A DNA stretch of 6,803 bases from Acidobacteriota bacterium (GTDB lineage: Bacteria; Acidobacteriota; UBA4820; DSQY01). Shown here piece after piece: positions 1 to 6,040 of the stretch. Location of the stretch: positions 1-6,803 of the forward strand of contig JAEMPZ010000260.1 of NCBI GenBank assembly GCA_022759065.1. The letters are read 5' to 3'. The notes beneath the pieces are model-generated. The model saw nothing but the letters and a program-made list of their open reading frames with translations. It did not search any database and was not told the DNA's origin. Each line of letters starts with the position of its first letter. The stretch's first letter is position 1. A program made the position numbers and the translations under genes.

Positions 1-2
1 CT

Positions 3-41
3 CGGCCTTCGGCCGTATCGGCATCTGGAGATGCCTCCTAC
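3..41 (-). repeat. REP-like hairpin pair at window edge
   Basis: Two compact inverted repeats lie side by side. CGGCC-TTC-GGCCG occupies 3-15, and GGCATCT-GG-AGATGCC (perfect 7-bp stem, 2-nt loop) occupies 20-35. Read on the minus strand, the second stem is preceded by GTAG (41-38) and then GA. That resembles bacterial REP elements, in which a GTAG-type tetranucleotide sits 5' of a short hairpin. The element probably continues beyond the left edge. No REP-associated transposase gene is in the window, so assignment to a REP family is inference; the palindromes themselves are directly visible. Confidence 0.55.
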
Positions 42-42
42 A

Positions 43-96
43 ACGTCTCACGTCTTACGTCTTACTCCTGACTCCTAACTCCTGACGCCTAACTTT
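43..96. repeat. Degenerate 7-bp tandem repeat
   Basis: Seven consecutive heptamers in exact 7-bp register run from 43 to 91: ACGTCTC, ACGTCTT, ACGTCTT, ACTCCTG, ACTCCTA, ACTCCTG, ACGCCTA. A partial ACTTT unit follows. On the minus strand the units read roughly NAGGAGT or NAGACGT. There is no start codon with a ribosome-binding site and no coding signature. The function is unknown. Confidence 0.8.
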
Positions 97-206
97 CCTC
101 CCTTACCTCCCCGTCCTCCCTGTGATTCTTCCCTTGGTGTCCTTGGTGGCTTGGTGATGAGAATATCTTTGTCCTCATCTTTCTTAGTGCCTCCGCGTCT
201 CCGTGG
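97..206. repeat. Mosaic of 9-bp and 8-bp degenerate repeats
   Basis: Three further short arrays follow the heptamers. A 9-bp unit occurs three times at 97-123 (CCTCCC followed by TTA, CGT, TGT). A CTTGGTGN unit of 8-9 bp occurs three times at 133-157. A set of 8-bp units lies at 183-206 (CTTAGTGC, CTCCGCGT, CTCCGTGG). An imperfect spacer at 158-182 separates the last two and contains one arm of a GATGAG/CTCATC inverted repeat (156-161 and 174-179). From general familiarity, similar CACGGAG- or CACCAAG-type phrases recur in intergenic regions of many environmental bacteria; I know of no established function. Confidence 0.6.
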
Positions 207-247
207 TGTAATCCCGCGTCACCAATCGCCAACCGCAGGCGGCCGCG

Positions 248-277
248 GTACTTGTTACCAGCGCCCCGAGCAAGTAC
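248..277. promoter_or_regulatory. Inverted repeat spanning the promoter boxes
   Basis: GTACTTG (248-254) and CAAGTAC (271-277) form a perfect 7-bp inverted repeat with 16 bp between the arms and arm centres 23 bp apart. The left arm overlaps the -35 box and the right arm overlaps the first half of the -10 box. The placement suits an operator for a dimeric repressor, but the symmetry could be chance. It does not match the CRP (TGTGA-N6-TCACA) or FNR (TTGAT-N4-ATCAA) consensus. Confidence 0.4.
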
Positions 278-280
278 AAT
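252..280 (+). promoter_or_regulatory. Sigma70-type promoter for pilT unit
   Basis: A -35 box TTGTTA (252-257) is followed by an exact 17-bp spacer and a -10 box TACAAT (275-280), which matches TATAAT at five of six positions. Transcription would start near 287, giving a leader of about 40 nt before the GTG start at 328. It is the best promoter-like sequence in the upstream region and points toward the first plus-strand gene. No transcription evidence is available. Confidence 0.6.
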
Positions 281-316
281 CACCATGAGCGTCGCCTTGT
301 TTGCCTTGTGCCGCTC

Positions 317-323
317 GGGAGGA
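317..323 (+). promoter_or_regulatory. Ribosome-binding site deciding the pilT start
   Basis: GGGAGGA lies 4 nt before GTG at 328 (the GGAGG core lies 5 nt before). This favours the GTG over the in-frame TTG at 301, which has no purine-rich sequence in front of it. Confidence 0.7.
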
Positions 324-327
324 TTGC

Positions 328-1626
328 GTGTCAGGACAAATTGACGGCCTTTTGGAGTTTATGCTCGCCTACGCGCCCAACATAAGCGACCTCAATTTTT
401 CCGTCGGCCGCGCGCCGCTGGTCGAAGTCAACGGTGAATTGATCGAGGTCCCCATAAGGGGGTTGAGCCGCCTTTCGCCTTACCAGACGGAGCAGATTGC
501 CCTGCACCTGATGCACAACGACAAGCTCCTGATACGCAAGCTCCTGAAGCAGGGAAGCGCCGACCTGTCCTATTCAATACCGGGCAAGACGCGGTTCAGG
601 GTGAACATTTTCAGCCAGCGCGGTACTTACAGCATCGTCCTTCGCGTAATCCCAAACGGAGTCCCGACCGTTGAAGAGTTGGGCTTGCCGAAGGTCGTAA
701 ATGAAATTGCCGAGGAACGCAACGGAATAGTTCTCCTAACCGGGCCAACCGGTTCGGGCAAATCCACCACGCTCGCTGCAATAATCAACCGTATCAGTGA
801 AAACAAGGCTTACCATATAGTCACCATCGAGGATCCGATCGAGTACCTTCACCGCCACAAGAAGTCCACGATAAACCAGAGGGAACTCGGCGCGGACGTC
901 CCATCTTTTGCTCTGGCGCTTCGCGCCGCTTTGCGCCAGGCGCCCAAGGTCATACTCGTAGGCGAAATGCGCGATCTGGAGACCACTGAAATAGCGCTTG
1001 AGGCCGCCGAGACGGGCCACTTGGTGCTTTCCACGCTTCACACCATTGACGCGAGCAAGACGATAGACCGTATCATAGGAATATTTCCCAAGGACGAGGA
1101 ACAGCAGATCCGCACACGGTTCGGCCAGACATTCAAATGGATAGTCAGCCAGCGGCTGGTGCCAAAGCCGGACGGCTCGGGGCGGCTGGCCATCTGCGAA
1201 ATCCTCAAGTCCACGCAGCGGACGCGCGAATACGTCATCAAGGGCGAGAGCGAGAAAGAGGGCAGGTCGCTTCTGGACGCCATGAACGACGGCGCCCTCG
1301 ACGGAATGCAGACCTTTGATATGGAACTCGAGCGGCTCTGGCGCAATGGGGTGTTAAGCAAGGAAACCGCGCTCTCATACGCCACCAACGCCCCCAACCT
1401 CGCTCTGAAGATGTCAGGCATAGCGGGCGCCTCCGCGGAGGGAGGCGGCCCTGGGGCGGCAACTCAAACCGAGAACGGTTCCAAGGCTTCGCAGCCGCTG
1501 GCGGGCAAGAAGCGGCTTGGCGCGTTCGCCGGCATGGAATCTCCCATGGAAAAACCCAAGGCGCCCCCAAAGCTCGAAGAGGCTGACCCGTTCGGCCAAG
1601 TTGACATCAAGGATCTCATGGAGTGA
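328..1626 (+). CDS. pilT: PilT-family type IV pilus ATPase
   Basis: This is a hexameric AAA-type ATPase of the GspE/PilT secretion family. It is predicted to act at the cytoplasmic base of the type IV pilus, powering retraction and twitching. From the GTG start (432 aa) all family motifs are present: Walker A GPTGSGKST at about 139-147, Asp box IVTIEDPIEYLH at about 164-175, Walker B VILVGEMRD at about 208-216 with its Glu, and His box GHLVLSTLHTID at about 230-241. The N-terminal PAS-like region is intact (about 1-110), and the C-terminal GMQTFD segment is also typical. There is no N-terminal GspE/PilB-type domain, so PilB is unlikely. PilU is a possible alternative name. Residues from about 366 form a low-complexity Gly/Ala/Pro/Lys tail ending in an acidic patch, longer than in ordinary PilT. 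The gene overlaps or abuts the next gene. No other pilus genes lie in the window. Confidence 0.92.
   Translation: MSGQIDGLLEFMLAYAPNISDLNFSVGRAPLVEVNGELIEVPIRGLSRLSPYQTEQIALHLMHNDKLLIRKLLKQGSADLSYSIPGKTRFRVNIFSQRGTYSIVLRVIPNGVPTVEELGLPKVVNEIAEERNGIVLLTGPTGSGKSTTLAAIINRISENKAYHIVTIEDPIEYLHRHKKSTINQRELGADVPSFALALRAALRQAPKVILVGEMRDLETTEIALEAAETGHLVLSTLHTIDASKTIDRIIGIFPKDEEQQIRTRFGQTFKWIVSQRLVPKPDGSGRLAICEILKSTQRTREYVIKGESEKEGRSLLDAMNDGALDGMQTFDMELERLWRNGVLSKETALSYATNAPNLALKMSGIAGASAEGGGPGAATQTENGSKASQPLAGKKRLGAFAGMESPMEKPKAPPKLEEADPFGQVDIKDLME
1620..1623 (+). promoter_or_regulatory. Ribosome-binding site inside the end of pilT
   Basis: GGAG within the last pilT codons is 5 nt upstream of ATG at 1629 and favours that start. 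A GTG at 1623, overlapping the pilT stop as GTGA, is the alternative; it has AAGGA (1609-1613) 9 nt upstream. Either start implies translational coupling to pilT. Confidence 0.55.
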
Positions 1627-1628
1627 CC

Positions 1629-2363
1629 ATGCGCGTAGAATGTCCTCAATGCCACAAAGCCTATATGATTCCGGAGGAGAAGCTTCCGGCCGCGCCGTCC
1701 GCTTTTGCCTGCACCGCCTGCGGCGGAAAGGTCGTCGTCCAGCCGCCGGCAAGCCGCCCCGCCGCTCCCCGCCCGGTCCCTCCACCGGATTCCGAAGCCG
1801 GCCAGACCGCGGCCCCTATCCCCCCGAACCAGATGGAGGCTCTCCGGCGCGAGGTAACGAAGGAGATTATGAAGTCTCTCGGCCTTAATTCCGGCTTGAG
1901 TGAAGATAAGGAGCAGGAAGAGGAGGAATCGCAGCTGGCGCTCGTCTGCGAGGATGAGGAGCTTTTCCAGAACGTGATCTCCGACGCCCTCACGAAGCTC
2001 CGGTACCGCTGCGACGTGGCACAGTCAACCAAGGCTTCGCTTGAGCGCCTGGCGGCCGTTCCTTACAATATGGTCACCGTTGACAGCCGTTTTCCCGACG
2101 ACCCGGAAGGAGGCTATAAAATTCTCCAGGCCATCAACGCGCTGCCGCCCGAACGGCGCCGCAAAATGTTCGTCGCCTTCATATCGGCGGACCTCTCCAC
2201 GATGGACTTGAACTCGGCCTTCATACTTGGCGCGAACGTCACGATCGGAAAAAAGGACATCAAGCGCCTGGACAAGATCCTTTCAGACGGGTTCAAGGAA
2301 CACCAGCAGCGCTATCGCGTCTTCTTGCGAGTCGAGGAAGAAGTAAACAACGAAAAGCTCTGA
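1629..2363 (+). CDS. Zinc-ribbon protein with receiver-like domain
   Basis: This 244-aa soluble protein has two recognisable parts. Residues 1-40 form an MJ0042-type zinc ribbon with CPQC (Cys5, Cys8) and CTAC (Cys28, Cys31). A Pro/Ala-rich linker (about 38-66) and an acidic stretch (about 92-101) follow. Residues about 103-222 resemble a response-regulator receiver: an acidic cluster after the first strand (EDEE, 108-111), a candidate phospho-acceptor Asp152 in TVDSRF, Ser187 in AFISAD and Lys208/209 in IGKKD. There is no DNA-binding or enzymatic output domain. Phosphorylation is inferred from residue placement only; it may be a pseudo-receiver. It begins directly at the pilT stop codon and is probably translationally coupled, suggesting a regulator or adaptor for the pilus motor. 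The ATG at 1629 gives the usual MRVECPQC-like N-terminus of such ribbons. Confidence 0.8.
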   Translation: MRVECPQCHKAYMIPEEKLPAAPSAFACTACGGKVVVQPPASRPAAPRPVPPPDSEAGQTAAPIPPNQMEALRREVTKEIMKSLGLNSGLSEDKEQEEEESQLALVCEDEELFQNVISDALTKLRYRCDVAQSTKASLERLAAVPYNMVTVDSRFPDDPEGGYKILQAINALPPERRRKMFVAFISADLSTMDLNSAFILGANVTIGKKDIKRLDKILSDGFKEHQQRYRVFLRVEEEVNNEKL

Positions 2364-2383
2364 GTGGCGAGGGGCTTTTTCTT
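2353..2383 (+). terminator. Rho-independent terminator, possibly bidirectional
   Basis: AAAAGCTC (2353-2360) pairs with GGGCTTTT (2372-2379) over 8 bp including one G-T wobble, with an 11-nt loop, and runs into TTTTTCTT. The left arm lies inside the last codons of the zinc-ribbon gene. It ends the plus-strand unit. Read from the other side, the stem has one mismatch and is followed by TTTTCGTT, so it may also act weakly on the minus-strand operon that stops at 2399. Confidence 0.65.
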
Positions 2384-2398
2384 GATTGCGCCTTGGCA

Positions 2399-2896
2399 TC
2401 AGCGGCCGGAAGCCTGCGGGGAGACGGGCGTTTCGCTGGGCGGAGCCACTCGCAGGCCTTCCACTTTCGGCGGCTTCGGCTTTCTCTTTGCCTTTTCATC
2501 GGGAGGCCTGTCGTCCGCCGTATCGCGGTCGTAAAAGGCCGAGACGATCTTGCGCGCCGGTTCCCCTTCCGGGAATAGCACCAAGGCGCCCGTGGCCCGC
2601 GTCCCGTAAATCTTGAGTGCTAGCGACACCCAGTCGTAGCCAGGCGCCTGTCCCGAATATGAGAGGACGACCGGCCCAAGGTTCGGAAAGCTCAGCGTGC
2701 CCCGCGCCTCCAGATCGAGAGAGCGGCCCTTGTCAACCCAGCGAAAATCCCCGGTCGCGGTGTCCAACCAGATCGAGACCGCCCCCGAGTCGGCGCGCAG
2801 GTAGAGGTCGTAGCGGGGCTGGGCGAACAGGGAAATGGCCGAAAGGAACGAGAGTGCCAGCAGCAGCATCACCAAGTAACGGCGGGAATAGCTCAT
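2399..2896 (-). CDS. Secreted hypothetical protein
   Basis: I do not recognise the family of this 165-aa protein. Residues 1-25 make a clear signal peptide: a basic N-terminus (SYSRRY), a hydrophobic core from about 8 to 23, and an SLFAQ cleavage region. There is no lipobox cysteine. The mature part (about 26-120) looks like a beta-rich domain, with regular alternation of hydrophobic and polar residues (DLYLRADSGAVSIWLD and later strands). The C-terminus from about 128 is charged, Lys/Pro-rich and probably disordered. It follows the crp-like gene by 12 nt; AAAGGGA in that gap, continuing into the crp stop codon, is its ribosome-binding site. It is probably periplasmic or outer-envelope and is the last gene of the operon. 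Its function cannot be inferred from sequence alone. Confidence 0.7.
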   Translation of the reverse strand: MSYSRRYLVMLLLALSFLSAISLFAQPRYDLYLRADSGAVSIWLDTATGDFRWVDKGRSLDLEARGTLSFPNLGPVVLSYSGQAPGYDWVSLALKIYGTRATGALVLFPEGEPARKIVSAFYDRDTADDRPPDEKAKRKPKPPKVEGLRVAPPSETPVSPQASGR

Positions 2897-2908
2897 GCCA
2901 AATCCCTT

Positions 2909-3616
2909 TTACAGCCTTCGTCCTGCAGTACACGGCCTGGGGCTTGCGCCTGATGCGTTTACCCTGTAAAGGATCACTCGGCGGCCCACGATTTTTATCA
3001 GCCCCTGCGCCTGCAGCTCATGCATTGAGCGGGAGACCGTCTCGCGCGTCGTCCCGATGTAGTTGGCGATCTCCTGGTGCGTCGGCCGCAATACCAGAAG
3101 GGAGCCGTCGGCCAGCTCGCGCCCCTGTTTGCGCGCCAGTTCCACAAGGTATCGCCCAACGCGGCTATAGGTGTCAAGAAAGATGAGATTGCGAATTCGG
3201 CACGAGGTTTCGCGAAGCCTCTGGGCAAGGGTGGCTATGACGCTCATGGCTATCCCCGGGCGCGCGGCCATCACGTCGAGAAAGGCCTGGCCGGATAGCA
3301 CAAGAAGCTCCGAGTCCTCGATGGTTTCCACCGTGGCGGAGCGGCGTTCTTCGGCATCGAAGAGGGCCATCTCGCCCACGATCTCGCCTGGGCCCAAAAG
3401 CGAAAGAATCACTTCGCGCCCGTCCTCCGCCAGAAGCGTGGCCTTCACCTTGCCCTTCAAGACCAGGTAAAAAGAGTCGCCCCGGTCGCCCTCGCAGAAG
3501 AGCAGCTTCCCTTTAGGGAAGGCCCGCACCTCGGCGACGTCGCGAATCGCGGCCAGGTCTTTCGCCTCAAGCGCGGAGAAAAAGCCAACCCTCCTTAAAA
3601 GCTCCAGGTCAAGCAT
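2909..3616 (-). CDS. Crp/Fnr-family transcription regulator
   Basis: This 235-aa protein has a cyclic-nucleotide-binding domain (about 1-115), a long dimerisation helix (about 118-145) and a winged helix-turn-helix (about 150-218). The phosphate-binding-cassette region GEIVGEMALF (77-86) followed by RRSA (91-94) lines up with the CRP segment holding Gly71, Glu72, Arg82 and Ser83, so cNMP binding is plausible. The recognition helix carries RETVSR (191-196), like RETVGR of E. coli CRP. The FNR N-terminal cysteine cluster is absent (only Cys41, Cys139 and Cys229), so an iron-sulfur oxygen sensor is unlikely. A weak GAGAG lies 7 nt before the ATG. It follows hfq, overlapping it by 22 nt in the uncorrected hfq frame or starting 3 nt after it in the -1 frame. 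Ligand and targets are unknown. Confidence 0.9.
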   Translation of the reverse strand: MLDLELLRRVGFFSALEAKDLAAIRDVAEVRAFPKGKLLFCEGDRGDSFYLVLKGKVKATLLAEDGREVILSLLGPGEIVGEMALFDAEERRSATVETIEDSELLVLSGQAFLDVMAARPGIAMSVIATLAQRLRETSCRIRNLIFLDTYSRVGRYLVELARKQGRELADGSLLVLRPTHQEIANYIGTTRETVSRSMHELQAQGLIKIVGRRVILYRVNASGASPRPCTAGRRL

Positions 3617-3975
3617 TGTTCAACTCTCGTCTTCGTGGGGCGCTTCCTCGACGCCCTCGCCACCCTGGAGGCCCGAATCCGCCTCGGCAGCCGAGTCATC
3701 CAGGGGCGCGCCATCATTTTCTGCATCACGTGCCTCGGAACAGAAACGTTGGTTATCGCGTGCTTGAAAACGATCTGATCGTAGTCCCGCCCCCGGACGT
3801 GGATGGTGTAACGATCGAATCCCACGACCTGGCCCACGAATTTCTTCCCGGAGACCAGGAATATCGTCACCAGCGAACGGTCCTTCCTGACGAAATTGAG
3901 CAACTGGTTCTGAATGTTAATTTCCCGGTTGGCCGCCGGGCGCTTCGCGCCATCGCCTGATTCGTTCCATTGCAT
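3595..3975 (-). CDS. hfq: RNA chaperone Hfq, probable C-terminal frameshift
   Basis: Hfq is a hexameric Sm-like chaperone that promotes sRNA-mRNA pairing. The core at about 19-81 is clear: IQNQLLNFVRKDRSLVTIFL, the Sm1 segment with GQVVGFDRYTIHV, and the diagnostic Sm2 motif FKHAITNV (70-77). Gln22 of IQNQ corresponds to E. coli Gln8. Start: ATG at 3975 is the only standard in-frame start near the core, giving an extension of about 14 aa and a 59-nt overlap with miaA. After residue 81 the open frame gives an odd, strongly basic tail (14 Arg/Lys, 1 acidic) ending at 3595 inside crp. The -1 frame gives a coding-like acidic tail ending in TGA at 3622-3620, 3 nt before the crp ATG. I infer a one-base loss, for example in the A-run at 3717-3720. 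Repaired, the protein would be about 118 aa, ending at 3620. The miaA-hfq order is conserved in many bacteria. Confidence 0.88.
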   Translation of the reverse strand: MQWNESGDGAKRPAANREINIQNQLLNFVRKDRSLVTIFLVSGKKFVGQVVGFDRYTIHVRGRDYDQIVFKHAITNVSVPRHVMQKMMARPWMTRLPRRIRASRVARASRKRPTKTRVEQCLTWSF

Positions 3976-4888
3976 TTGATTTCCAAGCCTCCGTCTCAAT
4001 GTCGAGCCAAATTAGCCCGCTCTCTCGCCTGAACCAAGTAAGCTGCCGCTTCGCCAGGTTGCGCGAACGCTGCTTAATGAGCGCCAATGCCTGCTCAAGG
4101 CCGATCTCGCCCTTGAGGTAACGGGCGATTTCGCTGTAGCCTATGGCCTTCGCCACTGGTCCCTTGAGCTTGCCCGCTTCAACAAGCGCCTTCACTTCTT
4201 CCACGAGGCCAAGTTGGACCATGGCCTCGGCCCTTCGCTCTATGCGATTGTAAAGCACTTGCCTCGGGGCCGTCAAACAGAGCCGGAGGACCCGGCTCAG
4301 GCTCTCTCTTCCAAACGGCCTCTCCTCAATCAGGCGCGACATCGGGCGGCCTGTCACAAGCCTGACTTCAATGGCGCGAATCACTCGAAGCGCGTCACCT
4401 TGATGAAGCCTGGAGGCGCTTGCGGGGTCCAGCCTCTGGAGAATCCGGTGAAGCTTGCCGGCCCCGCTTCGCTCGGCTATCGCCTTCAGCCTCTCTCGCA
4501 AAGCTTCATTCCTTGGAGGGGCCGGGGCCATGCCATCCAAAAGCGCGCGGGCGTAAAGGCCGGTGCCCCCGACTATGATCGGCAGGGCTTCCCGGCCACG
4601 GATTTCTCTTATGGCCTCAAGCGCTTTTGCCCTGAAGGCTCCAGCCGAGAAAAAAGCGCCCGGCTCCACGACGTCAATCAGATGGTGCCTTACGCCGCGC
4701 CTTTCGCTCAAAGAAGGCTTGTCGGTGCCTATGTCCACGCCGCGATAGACGGCCATGGAGTCGCAGGAAATCACTTCCCCGCGAAAAGCCAGCGCCACCT
4801 CAACGGCGAAGCGCGATTTACCCGCCCCCGTAGGCCCGAGAATTGCCAGGACGGGCTGGGCCAGCAGAGCGTCCGATCCTTTATCCAT
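3917..4888 (-). CDS. miaA: tRNA dimethylallyltransferase MiaA
   Basis: MiaA transfers dimethylallyl from DMAPP to N6 of A37 in tRNAs that read UNN codons, the first step toward ms2i6A. The 323-aa length is typical. Visible motifs: P-loop GPTGAGKS (18-25), the CDSMAVYRGVDIGTDKP segment (about 41-57), GGTGLYARALLDGM (about 107-120), KAIGYSEI (near 245), and KRQLTWFR near 280. The residue after DSM is Ala where many bacterial MiaA have Gln; E. coli also differs here, so it is not a defect. ATG at 4888 is preceded by GGGAGGGGG with good spacing in an 18-nt gap after the DUF4388 gene. Its 3' end overlaps the first codons of hfq. Confidence 0.96.
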   Translation of the reverse strand: MDKGSDALLAQPVLAILGPTGAGKSRFAVEVALAFRGEVISCDSMAVYRGVDIGTDKPSLSERRGVRHHLIDVVEPGAFFSAGAFRAKALEAIREIRGREALPIIVGGTGLYARALLDGMAPAPPRNEALRERLKAIAERSGAGKLHRILQRLDPASASRLHQGDALRVIRAIEVRLVTGRPMSRLIEERPFGRESLSRVLRLCLTAPRQVLYNRIERRAEAMVQLGLVEEVKALVEAGKLKGPVAKAIGYSEIARYLKGEIGLEQALALIKQRSRNLAKRQLTWFRRESGLIWLDIETEAWKSNAMERIRRWREAPGGQPGN

Positions 4889-4906
4889 TCGCGGCCCCCT
4901 CCCGCT

Positions 4907-6040
4907 TCAATCGCTGGAGTGGGGCGGCTTGCCGAAGAGGTCGGCCCTGGTGCTCTTCAGCGTTTCAAGCACTTTGCGCTCGTGCTCTTCCCCCAGCGTC
5001 TTGCGGACCGCCAAAACGGCGGAATAGAGGTACTCGTTGAGGCCGTTAACCAGCGCGGGCCTTCGAGGCTGGGCAAGCGCGCGATAATTTTCCAGAAGCC
5101 TCTCCTCGGAAAGGCTCCCGTTGCCCCTTAGCGCGACTCGGCCGAAAATCTCCGGAAGCGACACTTTGAGGCGCCCAAGATATTTTTCCAGAATATTCTC
5201 CGCGATGGGTCCGACTTCCCTTAAAAGGTAGTGGTACAGGAACGAAAACATCCCATTGTAAGCGGTAATGACCGCCTGCGCTTCCTGAAGCTCCTGCTGC
5301 TCCTGGGCAAACCGGTCCTTTTTTCGCTTGACGTGGAAAAACCCGATGGTGAAGAAGATGAAGAGCGTCTTGAGCGTCTCGAACTCGCCTATCTCGGAGA
5401 GGTCCATGATCTCCTGGACGCAGCGCTCGCCGTCAACCAGCTTGAAAACGTGCTTTTCGTACTCCTCGAAGTGCAGGTTTTGCGGGCGCTGGGCCGGTTG
5501 AACCCGCTCGAAAATCACGTCCTTGGTGGGGAAGCGGCGCTCGAAAAGGCGAGGGTCCTGAACGCGGCGCAAGCCCTCCAGCAGGAGTTCCGGCACGGTA
5601 AGCGAGGTCGTGATGTTTTCACCTGTTCTCTCTTCGCCTTCGTAAAACTGGAACGAGCCCGAATCCCACTTCAGCAGGCTGTAGGCGATCTCCTGCACCT
5701 GGTGGCGGACCTCATTCCACAGGTCTTTCGGGGTTATCGCCTGCATTTCTATGAGGATTTTGCCCAGCCGCTTGCCACGGGTTATGTGTCCCGCCGCGGC
5801 TGCAAGCTGTTCGGCGGAAATCTTCCCCGAACGAAGGAGCATTTCGCCGAAACGTTCCTCCGGGACGTTTGAAGTGGCAAAGACCACGAGCCCCTTCTTG
5901 AAGTGCAGCGTCTTCGTGACCGCGCCGTTGCGCACCAGCAAGATGCCGGTCTTGGCCATCGTATGCATGTAATCCAGCAGCTCTGGGAGGCCGAGGGCCG
6001 AAAAGTCGCCTTGCAGCGGAACAGGCTGTGGATGGCTCAA
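4907..6040 (-). CDS. DUF4388 (PATAN-like) protein
   Basis: This 377-aa cytoplasmic protein starts at TTG 6040, which overlaps the lepB stop as TTGA and has AGAGG 5 nt upstream. The open frame extends further but would lie within lepB. Residues about 8-80 match the DUF4388/PATAN N-terminal pattern: LQGDFSALGLPELLDYMHTM, then KTGILLVRNG, then LHFKKGLVVFATS and the GEMLLRSGKI helix. Residues about 90-165 continue as in this family (ILIEMQAITPKDLW, LLKWDSGSFQFYEGEE). The middle part (about 185-235) holds a VFKLVDGERCVQEI segment, a pattern I associate with winged-helix-like repeats in such proteins. Residues about 240-377 are helix-rich and I cannot assign them. PATAN domains often accompany receiver domains, motility or signalling proteins and are thought to mediate protein contacts. 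No receiver is fused here. The biological role is unknown. Confidence 0.85.
   Translation of the reverse strand: MSHPQPVPLQGDFSALGLPELLDYMHTMAKTGILLVRNGAVTKTLHFKKGLVVFATSNVPEERFGEMLLRSGKISAEQLAAAAGHITRGKRLGKILIEMQAITPKDLWNEVRHQVQEIAYSLLKWDSGSFQFYEGEERTGENITTSLTVPELLLEGLRRVQDPRLFERRFPTKDVIFERVQPAQRPQNLHFEEYEKHVFKLVDGERCVQEIMDLSEIGEFETLKTLFIFFTIGFFHVKRKKDRFAQEQQELQEAQAVITAYNGMFSFLYHYLLREVGPIAENILEKYLGRLKVSLPEIFGRVALRGNGSLSEERLLENYRALAQPRRPALVNGLNEYLYSAVLAVRKTLGEEHERKVLETLKSTRADLFGKPPHSSD

Noticed and set aside
121..136. CRP site beginning with TGTGA upstream of pilT
   Set aside because: The second half-site TCACA is missing at the required 6-bp spacing.
43..206. CRISPR array
   Set aside because: Units are only 7-9 bp, contiguous and degenerate, without unique spacers; no cas genes are present.
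301..327. TTG at 301 as the pilT start
   Set aside because: No ribosome-binding site precedes it, whereas GTG at 328 has GGGAGGA at good spacing and gives a normal PilT N-terminus.
285..344. Short leader ORF (ATG at 285, 19 codons) overlapping the pilT start
   Set aside because: It begins about where transcription would start, has no ribosome-binding site and runs in another frame over the pilT start. It is probably chance.
4214..5131. Long plus-strand open frame of 305 codons
   Set aside because: It is antisense to miaA and the DUF4388 gene, both well supported, and shows no recognisable domain or start context.
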